A DNA stretch of 22,328 nucleotides from assembly GCA_030836365.1 (NCBI GenBank), contig JAURQB010000069.1:1-22328 (forward strand), written 5' to 3'. This document shows, in pieces, positions 6,728 to 14,218 of this stretch. Below the pieces are notes generated by a model. It did not search any database, was not told the origin of the DNA, and saw nothing but the letters and a program-made list of their open reading frames with translations. How positions within the stretch are numbered: the stretch's first letter is position 1; each line of letters begins with the position of its first letter. Source of the DNA: Bdellovibrionota bacterium (GTDB taxonomy: Bacteria; Bdellovibrionota; Bacteriovoracia; Bacteriovoracales; Bacteriovoracaceae). Position numbers and translations under genes: made by a program.

Positions 6728-7975
6728 TTATTGGCAAGCTAATTGTTTACCGCTTCTAATTCTATCTAAAGCGTCTTGCTTAGGTAAAAAGTAAGTCAGT
6801 TTTGCCATGTGGCGCATATGGCCGGCAACTTTCTTTCCTTGCTCTCCACTGCCCCAAAAAAGGTCCGCTCTTCCCGTGGTTTTAATCGCCCCACCAGTAT
6901 CTTGGTTAATCACAAAATGTTGAATTCTCTCTTCTCTTTCAACTGCACCATCGTCGGTGATGTCAAGTTTCGGGTAATCCAGATGCGCCAAAAGGCCTAA
7001 ATTAAAGAAGCCTGTGTCGACGGCGAGCGTTCGACGATCCGTTACCTCTGAGCCAAGTGTCGTTCTTGCTCGACCATCTATTTTTTTAAAAAAGATATAA
7101 CTTGGGTTAAGCGGTAAAATCTCCTCAAGTTTGTTGTCAAATTTTGTTCGCAGCACTTTTTCAATACTTTGAAGGCTCATTTTATCCTTGGGAATATCAT
7201 CTTTTAGGAATTTTCCGATCGGCTCATACTTCATTCCATTCTGTGCATGATAACCGACAGTAAAAGACTTTCCATTTGAAAGAATGACTCGCCCAGAGCC
7301 TTGAATATGAAGAAAAAATGCCTCAATGGGGTCGACATAAACAATTTCTAATTGCTGATTTGCAAGGGCCCCCTCAAAGTCAATGGCACCACGGGAGGGA
7401 AGGGGAGTGACAATATTATTGCCGTAGTTATCCGTTGTTAGTTGCGCGGAGATGACTTTTCTCGAGGTATCAATTGGCCCATAAAGAGCTTCTTCAAATT
7501 GAGAGATTTTTACTTCCACTAAGTTTGGCGGGATTTTGTAGAGTGGAGTAGAATATTTTTTTGTCTTTTTTAACGACCCATTGATAAGAGGTTCATAGTA
7601 ACTGGTTAAAAGTATTTCCCCAAATTGATCTTTTCCAAAGGTGATATAGGGAGAAAAAACCTCATTTACACGAGTGATAAATTCGCTACTCGTACGAGCA
7701 CATTTATTAAGGTATTTTAAAAAAATCAGGTACTCATTCATGGAGAATGAAACTGGGTAGTCAATCAACTCATTCGTTGCGGTCAATTCAAGTTGTTTGA
7801 TGGTATTTTTCAAGGCGGATTGAAGAGATTGAACCTCCAGATGATCTTCATAACGAACAACTTTTTTTGGCTTTAATAGGGCTTCCTTTTTTGTTTTCAC
7901 TGGCCCATGAGAACAGCCAAAAAAAACAACGAGAAGAGTAGTTATATGTAAGTATTTGGAAAGTTGTAAGTTCAT
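6728..7975 (-). CDS. mltA: Membrane-bound lytic transglycosylase A (MltA)
   Basis: MltA cleaves the MurNAc-GlcNAc bond of peptidoglycan, leaving 1,6-anhydro ends, from a lipid anchor at the outer membrane. The 415-residue product begins with a lipoprotein signal ending VVFFGC (Cys21). The MltA domain runs about 115-300 (LLTSYYEPL, HIQGSGRVIL at 223-232, GYHAQNGMKYEPIGKFL at 241-257, NPSYIFFK at 290-297). The C-terminal 3D domain holds the catalytic Asp359 in QDTGGAI and Asp371 in GRADLFWG. AGGA five bases before ATG 7975 is a good ribosome-binding site. It is divergent from the serine protease gene and is the first of two lytic transglycosylases in the window. Confidence 0.93.
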   Translation of the reverse strand: MNLQLSKYLHITTLLVVFFGCSHGPVKTKKEALLKPKKVVRYEDHLEVQSLQSALKNTIKQLELTATNELIDYPVSFSMNEYLIFLKYLNKCARTSSEFITRVNEVFSPYITFGKDQFGEILLTSYYEPLINGSLKKTKKYSTPLYKIPPNLVEVKISQFEEALYGPIDTSRKVISAQLTTDNYGNNIVTPLPSRGAIDFEGALANQQLEIVYVDPIEAFFLHIQGSGRVILSNGKSFTVGYHAQNGMKYEPIGKFLKDDIPKDKMSLQSIEKVLRTKFDNKLEEILPLNPSYIFFKKIDGRARTTLGSEVTDRRTLAVDTGFFNLGLLAHLDYPKLDITDDGAVEREERIQHFVINQDTGGAIKTTGRADLFWGSGEQGKKVAGHMRHMAKLTYFLPKQDALDRIRSGKQLACQ

Positions 7976-8004
7976 TTTATTCCTAGCTTAAAAAGACAGG
8001 TAAA

Positions 8005-8033
8005 ACGGTAAGATGGCGCGGCGCTCTTGTCAA
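8005..8033 (-). promoter_or_regulatory. Candidate mltA promoter
   Basis: The minus strand has a perfect TTGACA (8028-8033), a 17-base spacer and TACCGT (8005-8010, weak -10). This would give an untranslated leader of about 20-30 bases ahead of the mltA AGGA site. Confidence 0.4.
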
Positions 8034-8106
8034 TTGTTCTCGTCTTTTGCTAGTTTCTCCCATTCGTTTTTTCTAACTAAACTTTAAATTAAAACTAGGG
8101 GGAAGC

Positions 8107-8895
8107 ATGTTGCGTGGCGTACTAATTTTATCTCTGTTATTTGTACTCAGCCAACCAAGTTATTCCTCTATTGGCCATCCAAGTTATTCTTCTATAGATC
8201 ATTCTCGTAAATCAATTTGTGGTTTATTCGACGATCGAAGACCTAGTTTTAATCCTTCTGTCGGCCGAGTTCTTCGGCCTGGTGATAAAAACGGATGCTC
8301 TATTACGTTAATTGGAAAAACGTGCGCGATTAGTGCCGGGCACTGTCATGAGCGTTTGGAGAAAGTGGAGTTTAATGTTCCATTGAGTGATGCTGAAGGA
8401 AAAATCAGACCATCAGATCCAAGTGACGTTTACCCGGTTCAAAAAGAATCAATCGTTTTTCAATATGAAGGAAAGGGTTCTGATTGGAGTGTTTTTAGAT
8501 TAATGAAAAATGAATTTACGAATAATTTTCCAGGGGAGCGTTTTGGTTATGTTGGTATTTCCGAAGATAACCCTGAGCTTGGCGATCAAGTCAAATTATA
8601 TAGCTATGGATCGGACAAAACAGATGGAGAGCTAGAGCGAAACTATGTGCAACAAATTAGTAGTGGCCCCGTTCTTAAAGTTGAGTCCAATTTTTTCAGC
8701 TACACGGCCGATTCAAAAGGTGGTTCATCTGGAGCATCGGTGATCAGTGTTAAAACCAATAAAATATATGGAATTCATACTCACGGCTGGTGCGATGAAG
8801 AAGGGGGCTGGAATTCGGCAACGCTTATTAATGGCAACTTGAAGCTTAAGGAAGCCATAGACAGCTGTCTCTCATGGGAGCGTGAAAACCTCTAA
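8107..8895 (+). CDS. Exported trypsin/V8-like serine protease
   Basis: This 262-residue protein is a chymotrypsin-fold (S1-type) serine peptidase. A signal peptide covers about residues 1-16 (MLRGVLILSLLFVLSQ). The triad is readable as His79 in CAISAGHC, Asp126 in GSDWSVFRL and Ser208 in GGSSGAS. The residues around the Ser (GSSGA instead of GDSGG) are closer to V8/glutamyl-endopeptidase-like members than to trypsin, so substrate preference is open. Cys38, 64, 73, 80, 229 and 254 could form disulfides outside the cytoplasm. Just after the signal peptide an eight-residue unit PSYSSI(G/D)H is repeated twice. A strong AGGGGGA site precedes ATG 8107. It probably acts in the periplasm or outside the cell. 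Confidence 0.85.
   Translation: MLRGVLILSLLFVLSQPSYSSIGHPSYSSIDHSRKSICGLFDDRRPSFNPSVGRVLRPGDKNGCSITLIGKTCAISAGHCHERLEKVEFNVPLSDAEGKIRPSDPSDVYPVQKESIVFQYEGKGSDWSVFRLMKNEFTNNFPGERFGYVGISEDNPELGDQVKLYSYGSDKTDGELERNYVQQISSGPVLKVESNFFSYTADSKGGSSGASVISVKTNKIYGIHTHGWCDEEGGWNSATLINGNLKLKEAIDSCLSWERENL
8155..8202 (+). repeat. Tandem 24-bp in-frame repeat (two copies)
   Basis: Copies at 8155-8178 and 8179-8202 match at 20 of 24 bases and encode PSYSSIGH and PSYSSIDH. They lie at the end of the protease signal peptide, so the duplication lengthens the stretch around the predicted cleavage site. Confidence 0.85.
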
Positions 8896-8933
8896 GCAAT
8901 TGATGTCTAATAAAAGTTCATCGAAAATTATGT

Positions 8934-8958
8934 CATATTACCAAGTTGTTGTAATATG
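8934..8958 (+). promoter_or_regulatory. Hairpin next to the start of the DUF2452 gene
   Basis: CATATTAC (8934-8941) and GTAATATG (8951-8958) form a perfect eight-base stem with a nine-base loop. The last G of the stem is the first G of GAGG, the only ribosome-binding candidate, which sits just two bases before ATG 8964. No T-run follows, so it is not a standard terminator; it could mask the ribosome-binding site. Confidence 0.45.
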
Positions 8959-8963
8959 AGGCC

Positions 8964-9443
8964 ATGAGTAAAGAACAATCAAAAAAACCAGTACCCAAAA
9001 AAGTTACCGCGGAAGAGCTTGATAAACTCAAAAAACTAAGTATTGCTCAGCCAGGCTTAGTTGAATTTGCGAGCAATATTGGAAGTGGAGTTGTTGCCCC
9101 TCTAGAGGAGAGCGCAATAAGGACTTCTTCTCATCGCGCGATGTGTGAACAATTAGATGTGCAAATGGCCCAAATAGTCGATCAAATTAAGCTTCTTGCC
9201 TCTCAAGTTGAAGATCTCCAAAATCGTAAAAAAGTTTCTGAAGAAATCTATCTCTCTAAAATTACCTTTGAACCAGTTGTTGGTAATACTTATTATTTAT
9301 ATTACTCAGATAAGGATAAAAGAAAAGTTCTCTCTATGATTGGCCCAAAAGAGTGGGGTAAAAGTGGTGATCATTTAACGTTTATCGCAGAGGTCATTCT
9401 TCAAGGTGATAAAACGTGGAAAGTAATAAAAATGGAGGACTAG
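8964..9443 (+). CDS. DUF2452 protein (C1orf50-like)
   Basis: The 159-residue product resembles DUF2452, the family of the animal protein C1orf50. The best match to what I remember of that family is the C-terminal half: VGNTYYLYYSDKDKRKVLSM followed by IGPKEWG (about 106-132), against a GNIYYLY..ESG...FS.ISPKEWG pattern. A preceding helix (about 61-95: QMAQIVDQIKLLASQVEDLQ) fits a coiled coil, and SNIGSGVVAPLEE near 37-49 may match the N-terminal block. There is no signal peptide, so it is cytosolic. The first 20 residues are Lys-rich. The biochemical function of the family is not known to me. The start is uncertain because the GAGG site is unusually close; the next ATG (residue 60) would remove conserved sequence. 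Confidence 0.75.
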   Translation: MSKEQSKKPVPKKVTAEELDKLKKLSIAQPGLVEFASNIGSGVVAPLEESAIRTSSHRAMCEQLDVQMAQIVDQIKLLASQVEDLQNRKKVSEEIYLSKITFEPVVGNTYYLYYSDKDKRKVLSMIGPKEWGKSGDHLTFIAEVILQGDKTWKVIKMED

Positions 9444-9445
9444 TC

Positions 9446-9925
9446 TTACTTCTGGCAGTCTCTCACCTCTGGTAGTAATTGCGCATCGTATTTTAGGATA
9501 TTTTCTCTAATTTCATTAACAACCGATAAGCTTCTTCTCATCACTTGCACGAGGCGACAAAATCGGAGATCCTCTCTTAAGATTTCTTTTGCGCGCTCAA
9601 CCTCATAAGCGGTGACATTATATTTTGTTTCAAAGAGTATTTTAAAAAACAATTCATCATAGTTAAGTTTGACATTTTTTCCGGAGTGCTTGGCAAGCTC
9701 CTCTCCAATTTTCTTATCGTGAATAGAGAATTCCCAAGTCAGCTTATCCCCGCTGCCAAGATCAAGAATTCCTTCGTAAGTTGGATATAAGATTCCTTTT
9801 TTGGAGAGTTTTACAAGCTTTCCAGAACGCGTGCCGCTTGAGTAAGGGTAAGTAAAGATAAGATAGCTTCCGCCAATTGCTGTGGCGAGGATAAGAAATA
9901 AAATGGCAAATAATTTAATCTTCAC
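9446..9925 (-). CDS. Small membrane-anchored conserved protein, unknown function
   Basis: This 159-residue protein has one N-terminal hydrophobic segment (about 5-24, AILFLILATAIGGSYLIF) and then a soluble, presumably periplasmic domain. The stretch YSSGTRSGKLVKLSKKGILY, then PTYEGILDLG, and WEFSIHDKKIG resemble short conserved proteins in Bacteroidetes and other bacteria that databases sometimes label 6-phosphogluconate dehydrogenase, a label that does not fit a protein this short. A C-terminal helical part with Cys122 and Cys157 follows. It starts at GTG 9925, with AAGG seven bases upstream. It is convergent with the DUF2452 gene (two bases apart) and divergent from tldD. Confidence 0.75.
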   Translation of the reverse strand: MKIKLFAILFLILATAIGGSYLIFTYPYSSGTRSGKLVKLSKKGILYPTYEGILDLGSGDKLTWEFSIHDKKIGEELAKHSGKNVKLNYDELFFKILFETKYNVTAYEVERAKEILREDLRFCRLVQVMRRSLSVVNEIRENILKYDAQLLPEVRDCQK

Positions 9926-9955
9926 AAAATAACCTTAGGTAAGTAGATTCATACT

Positions 9956-9983
9956 ATTATAAAACACTTTTCTCGAAGGGCAA
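9956..9983 (-). promoter_or_regulatory. Promoter of the small membrane protein gene, overlapping the tldD ribosome-binding site
   Basis: On the minus strand TTGCCC (9978-9983) and a perfect TATAAT (9956-9961) are 16 bases apart. The -35 lies in the GAAGGGCAAT stretch that serves as the tldD ribosome-binding region on the other strand. A plus-strand TATAAA (9958-9963) overlaps the same -10, so divergent promoters may compete here. Confidence 0.5.
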
Positions 9984-9984
9984 T

Positions 9985-11391
9985 ATGATTGATTTATTTA
10001 AGCGAGTAATAAAGTCTTATTCTGGGAGTGACTTTGATATTTCTCTTTCTTACAAGGCAGAGAACTACCGAACGAACGTTTTTCTAAATGGTAAAAAAGA
10101 AAATACCTTTAAGGGGATTAACGCTGGGGTGATGATTTCTGTGGCAAAAGATGGCCGAGTTGTCAGACAAGCTATCCCCACAATTAATGAAGGCCACCTT
10201 AAAAATCTAATTCAACTAAGCAGAGATAGATTATCTTCTCTTGGCCCTAAATTTCTACCTGAGGGCCAATTTGAGATGCTTGAGGGAGAGTTAATCGACC
10301 TGACTAAAGATGAGGTCATTCCCATAAATGAAGTTTTCCCCGTCTTGTTAAATTCGAGTTTGGCGCATGAGTCATGGATTGACTTTGTGCGGACATCGTT
10401 GACTGAAAGTAGTGAAGAGAGAATTACTGTCAACTCAAGGGGTGGCGTTTTTCATGATAAGAAAATTTTTACTGACTTTTATTTAAATTTAATGGGAAGT
10501 CGCGATAGCGTTAATCAAAATCGCTCAAATGGAGATGTTGTTTTTCAAGGAGCAATGGGAAATTCATTTTTACATAATATTTTAGAAACGAAAGATGTAT
10601 TAAAAAAAGAATTAAATGATCTTTTGAGTGCTCCTGTATGTCCGAAGATGAAAGGAGATTTAGTTCTTCCTTCAGATCAAATGTACATTCAGATACACGA
10701 ATCGATCGGGCATCCACTTGAACTAGATCGCATATTGGGAGATGAGCGAAATTATGCCGGCGGCTCATTTGTTAAACCAATAGATTTTGGCCGTCTTCAA
10801 TATGGGCCTGAAATGATGAATGTTGTTTTTGCTGCAAGTGAAAACACGCAGCCCGCAGGGCAAAGCTTTGATGATACAGGCCTTGAAACAACTAATGAAT
10901 ACTTGATTAAAAATGGAAAACTGGTTGCCGGAATTGGAGGATTTGAGTCTCAAAAAAGATCTGGATTAAAGGGAACCTCGAGCACAAGAAGTAGTAACTG
11001 GAACAGGCCACCAATTGATCGGATGGGAAATATTAACTTGCTTCCAGGTGAGAGCAAATTGGAGGAGATGATTTCCTCCGTGGAAAATGGCGTTCTCATG
11101 CGAACCAATCGTAGTTGGTCGATCGATGATCAGCGCGATAAATTTCAATTTGGTTGTGAAATTGGTCAAGTGATCAAAGACGGCGAATTAAAGGAAATTG
11201 TTCGAGCGCCAAATTATGAAGGCCGAACAATTCCATTTTGGAATTCATTAAAAATGATTGGAGATGAAAGCACTGTTGGAGATTTTGGTACCTCCAATTG
11301 TGGAAAAGGAGAACCGAATCAGGCCATTCGCGTCGGACATCGCTCTCCCGCTTGTTTGTTTTCTAATATTTCTATTTTTCCTGGGGAGTAA
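9985..11391 (+). CDS. tldD: TldD-type metalloprotease subunit
   Basis: TldD is the zinc-bearing subunit of the TldD/TldE heterodimer, a cytosolic protease that degrades unfolded or short peptides and trims microcin B17 and CcdA in E. coli. The 468-residue product has the active-site motif HESIGH (H238, E239, H243; HExxxH type). A Cys that fits the third zinc ligand is C439 in GTSNCGKGEP. PGESKLEEMISSVENGVLM (about 355-373) and FGCEIGQVIKDGEL (about 390-403) match the conserved C-terminal half. Length is normal. GAAGGG just upstream of ATG 9985 is a good ribosome-binding site. The TldE partner follows after four bases. No precursor-peptide gene is recognisable nearby, so general peptide clearance is the default role. 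Confidence 0.88.
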   Translation: MIDLFKRVIKSYSGSDFDISLSYKAENYRTNVFLNGKKENTFKGINAGVMISVAKDGRVVRQAIPTINEGHLKNLIQLSRDRLSSLGPKFLPEGQFEMLEGELIDLTKDEVIPINEVFPVLLNSSLAHESWIDFVRTSLTESSEERITVNSRGGVFHDKKIFTDFYLNLMGSRDSVNQNRSNGDVVFQGAMGNSFLHNILETKDVLKKELNDLLSAPVCPKMKGDLVLPSDQMYIQIHESIGHPLELDRILGDERNYAGGSFVKPIDFGRLQYGPEMMNVVFAASENTQPAGQSFDDTGLETTNEYLIKNGKLVAGIGGFESQKRSGLKGTSSTRSSNWNRPPIDRMGNINLLPGESKLEEMISSVENGVLMRTNRSWSIDDQRDKFQFGCEIGQVIKDGELKEIVRAPNYEGRTIPFWNSLKMIGDESTVGDFGTSNCGKGEPNQAIRVGHRSPACLFSNISIFPGE

Positions 11392-11395
11392 GCAG

Positions 11396-12697
11396 ATGAG
11401 TTTAATCAATCAACAATATATCAAACTATTATTTCAAGAATTAAAAACCCATGAGTATCCTTCGAATTATTATTTTTCTCTTCAAGGAGAAAAGTCTTGT
11501 TTTTTTAGGGTAAATAAATCGAAATTACGTCAAGCAACTCACGTCGATCAATCAAATTTAAACATCTGCATAAAAAATGCAGATGATGAAAGCCTTTTTG
11601 ATGTTCAGCTGACTGGTTGCCTGCATGAAGACGTCCGGCGCGTAAATGCAATTTTAGACGAAAATGTTGAACCGATAGAGCTAACTGCCGAGGCGGCCAA
11701 CGGCCTTATTGAGGATCAAGAAACTATTCAACATAAACATCGTGAAGCTGAGTTTCTTGAGATCCTAGATGATGGAGATGATCTGGTGGGAATTTTTACT
11801 GACGGAGAGCTCTTTCGCGGTGTCGCGAGAGGAGGGGATGAAAAGCTTCAGTGGTTTGAAACGGCCCGTGCTGATGTTGATTATTCAATTTATGAAAAAG
11901 ATTCATGTATAAAAGAATTCTTTTCTCTAGATGATTTGTCGCGAGAAAAAATTGCAGAAGCAATAAGCAAGTCTAAAGAGAATATGTCTGTTCTTCAAGG
12001 TGAAAAAATAGAGTTAACGCCAGGGGTTTATCCTGCTTATTTTTCTCCGAGTGCGGTGAATGAAATGCTAGGGATGTTTAATTGGCATGGTGTTCAAGGA
12101 AAGGCGTTTGCTGAAAAGCAGTCGGTTTTTATGGAATTACTTGAGCAAAAAAAATCATTTCATCCGGATTTTAATTTACGCGAAAACTTTGTCTTAAATT
12201 TATCGCCCAAGTTTAATGAAGAAGGTGAGGTATCGGAGGAAATGATCGATATTATAAAAGAGGGGCAACTCGTCTCACCACTTGTTAATTCAACATCGGC
12301 AAAAAAATATAAGATGAATGCCAACAAGGCGAATCGTTCAGAAACATTAAGAAGTGCAGAATTAGTTGCAGGTAAAACTTCAGAGTCTGAGTTAATTTCG
12401 AGTTTGTCTCGAGGCCTCTATATTTCTGATTTACATTACTTGAATTGGTCAAACAAAAAAAATGCGTCGATCACAGGAATGACGAGATACGGCTGCTTTT
12501 TTATTGATGAAGAAGGACGAAGGATGCCGATAAAAGATATGCGATTTAACATGAGCTTATACGACGTATTTGGAGCATGGTTAACAGAGTTGTCTTTGGA
12601 GAGTAAGATTTTTAGTGATGCTCATACTTATGGTTCTAGAAGTCTTGGAGGTGCGAAAGTTCCTGGCGTTTTAAGCTCTATTAACTTCACGCTTTAG
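11396..12697 (+). CDS. pmbA: TldE/PmbA-like partner subunit
   Basis: PmbA (TldE) is the non-catalytic partner that builds the peptide tunnel of the TldD/TldE protease. This 433-residue protein lacks HExxxH, as expected, and keeps the family's C-terminal block SITGMTRYGCFFIDEEGRR followed by KDMRFNMSLYDVF (about 357-393 by count from the end), which matches the TldE pattern of (S/T)GMTR.G.F.(I)E.G...P(I/V)K.(M/L)RFN.SL. The start is taken at ATG 11396 because GGGGAG sits seven bases upstream, in the end of tldD; a longer reading from 11258 would run inside tldD in another frame. Four bases separate the two genes, giving equal co-expression of the two subunits. The N-terminal 150 residues are divergent and acidic. 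Confidence 0.85.
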   Translation: MSLINQQYIKLLFQELKTHEYPSNYYFSLQGEKSCFFRVNKSKLRQATHVDQSNLNICIKNADDESLFDVQLTGCLHEDVRRVNAILDENVEPIELTAEAANGLIEDQETIQHKHREAEFLEILDDGDDLVGIFTDGELFRGVARGGDEKLQWFETARADVDYSIYEKDSCIKEFFSLDDLSREKIAEAISKSKENMSVLQGEKIELTPGVYPAYFSPSAVNEMLGMFNWHGVQGKAFAEKQSVFMELLEQKKSFHPDFNLRENFVLNLSPKFNEEGEVSEEMIDIIKEGQLVSPLVNSTSAKKYKMNANKANRSETLRSAELVAGKTSESELISSLSRGLYISDLHYLNWSNKKNASITGMTRYGCFFIDEEGRRMPIKDMRFNMSLYDVFGAWLTELSLESKIFSDAHTYGSRSLGGAKVPGVLSSINFTL

Positions 12698-12707
12698 ATC
12701 AGGGGTG

Positions 12708-12719
12708 AACCTTAAGGTT
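12708..12719. repeat. 12-bp perfect palindrome at a convergent gene junction
   Basis: AACCTTAAGGTT lies across the kinase stop codon, 11 bases after the pmbA stop. It is too short and lacks a T-run to call a terminator with confidence. Confidence 0.25.
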
Positions 12720-13692
12720 TCTTATTGGCCTCAAGAACCTTTTTTATTTTAGCATTCTCCCAGATAATTTCTGATCTGAAGGTTTGCTGAATAAAGTCTT
12801 TAAACTGAGTCGAAGTATAGTTTGGATCCATTTGATGCAAAAAGCGATCGAGTTCTGCATAAACGATTTCTAAGTTTCGAAATCTCTTTCTTGGATTTTT
12901 ATTGAGCATTTTTAGAATTATTTCTTGTAATTCATGACTAATAGTTTCATTGTGAAAGCGAGGTAGGGGAACTTCACATTTATGGATCTTTTTGATGACT
13001 TCAATATAGTTTTTTCCCGTGAATAGTTTTTTTCCCGTCGCAAGCTCCCAGAAAACGACGCCAAGAGAGAATTGATCAAACCGATGATCATATATACCTG
13101 GACTGATATATTCTGGTGCCATGTAGGCGGGCTTACCTTTGTAAACTCCTGCCTGAGTCGTATTGATATTTGACTTTGCTTTAGCTATACCGAAATCAAT
13201 GACCTTCACTATTCCTTCGAAGTTGACCATAATATTTTGAGGGCTAATATCACGGTGAACAATCCGTTGAGCATTCTTTTGGAATTGATCTTTGTATTTG
13301 TGTGCATAGTGGAGACCTTTTGCTGCCTCCATAACAATATATATAACGTGAGTTAGGTCGATGTGGCCTTTGGTTTTATCTAGCTTCTTTTGAATTTCAC
13401 GTAAAGTGACTCCTTGAATATATTCAAGAACGCAAAAGAGCTGCCCATCTTCTTCTCCGTAATCAAATGTTTGTGCAATATTTGGATGGTTGAGTGGAAA
13501 TGTGGTTCTGATTTCATCAATAAAGCTCTCTTTGAGCTCTGGGTTGTTGATAATTTCAGGTTTAATTTTTTTTATAACAACCAATCTCTCAAGCCCATGA
13601 ATGTGTTGGAGTGCTCTTGAAATAGATCCAAATCCACCAGATTTGATATGATCAAGAAGAATATATTCTTTTTTCTTTTTCTTTTTTTCCAC
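12712..13692 (-). CDS. Hanks-type Ser/Thr protein kinase
   Basis: This 326-residue soluble kinase has all catalytic elements: Gly-loop SGGFGS (18-23), ATP-binding Lys41 in VVIKK, catalytic loop HRDISPQN (146-153, Asp148), DFG at 166-168, and YMAPE at 190-194 ending the activation segment, which holds Thr/Ser/Tyr for autophosphorylation. No transmembrane segment or sensor domain follows; the last 50 residues are a helical tail, so it is cytosolic and needs a partner for signal input. It starts at GTG 13692 with a Lys-run (MEKKKKKK); the only upstream purine-rich stretch overlaps that GTG. It begins four bases after msrA ends, so it is the last gene of the operon unknown-msrA-kinase. Confidence 0.92.
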   Translation of the reverse strand: MEKKKKKKEYILLDHIKSGGFGSISRALQHIHGLERLVVIKKIKPEIINNPELKESFIDEIRTTFPLNHPNIAQTFDYGEEDGQLFCVLEYIQGVTLREIQKKLDKTKGHIDLTHVIYIVMEAAKGLHYAHKYKDQFQKNAQRIVHRDISPQNIMVNFEGIVKVIDFGIAKAKSNINTTQAGVYKGKPAYMAPEYISPGIYDHRFDQFSLGVVFWELATGKKLFTGKNYIEVIKKIHKCEVPLPRFHNETISHELQEIILKMLNKNPRKRFRNLEIVYAELDRFLHQMDPNYTSTQFKDFIQQTFRSEIIWENAKIKKVLEANKKP

Positions 13693-13696
13693 CTAC

Positions 13697-14218
13697 TTAT
13701 TTTAGCCGAAAACTCTTACTTTCTAAAAATTCTTTTACCTTTGGCATATTTATATGGCAGTAACCTGTCGGGTTTTTATGTAAATAATGTTGGTGATATT
13801 CCTCTGCGCTATAAAAGGTTGAATGAGCGAGAACCTTTGTGGCAATTGGTCGATTATAATTTGATTGTGCCTGAGCAAGATACTCGGAGACCTCGTTTTT
13901 TTCTTCACTTGTGGCAAAAATAACACTTAGGTATTGAGGCCCGATATCATTTGCTTGCCCATTAGTTTGGGTTGGATCGTGGATAAGAAGAAAAATGGAT
14001 AATATATCTTTTCTCGATATTAATGCTTCATCGAAGTCTATTTTGACGACTTCATAATGGCCGGTGGTTTTTGAGCAAACGGCTTCATAGGAGGGGTTTG
14101 CGAGATGCCCTCCTGCATAGCCAACACTTGTTTCAAAAACGCCCTCGAGTAGGTCAAACACGGCCTGAACTCCCCAAAAGCATCCTGCACCTAAAGTGAT
14201 TGTTGCTCGTTTGCTCAT
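13697..14218 (-). CDS. msrA: Peptide methionine-(S)-sulfoxide reductase MsrA
   Basis: MsrA reduces methionine-S-sulfoxide in proteins and as free amino acid, using an active-site Cys recycled by thioredoxin. The 173-residue product has GAGCFWG (catalytic Cys13), VGYAGG (32-37), CSKTTGHYEVV (48-58), the HDPTQTNGQANDIGPQYLS block (80-98) and a likely resolving Cys154 in TGYCHI; Cys48 is a further candidate. No signal peptide: cytosolic. Its ATG overlaps the stop of the upstream gene (ATGA), and the kinase follows after four bases, so the three proteins are expressed together. Length is normal for the short MsrA form. Confidence 0.95.
   Translation of the reverse strand: MSKRATITLGAGCFWGVQAVFDLLEGVFETSVGYAGGHLANPSYEAVCSKTTGHYEVVKIDFDEALISRKDILSIFLLIHDPTQTNGQANDIGPQYLSVIFATSEEKNEVSEYLAQAQSNYNRPIATKVLAHSTFYSAEEYHQHYLHKNPTGYCHINMPKVKEFLESKSFRLK

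Noticed and set aside
11258..11395. Longer start for the TldE-like gene
   Set aside because: It would overlap the tldD C-terminus in another frame; GGGGAG seven bases before ATG 11396 gives a better start.
13648..13923. Plus-strand frame across the kinase start and msrA end
   Set aside because: Its hydrophobic start arises from the antisense of the kinase Lys-run; msrA and kinase both have strong family support.
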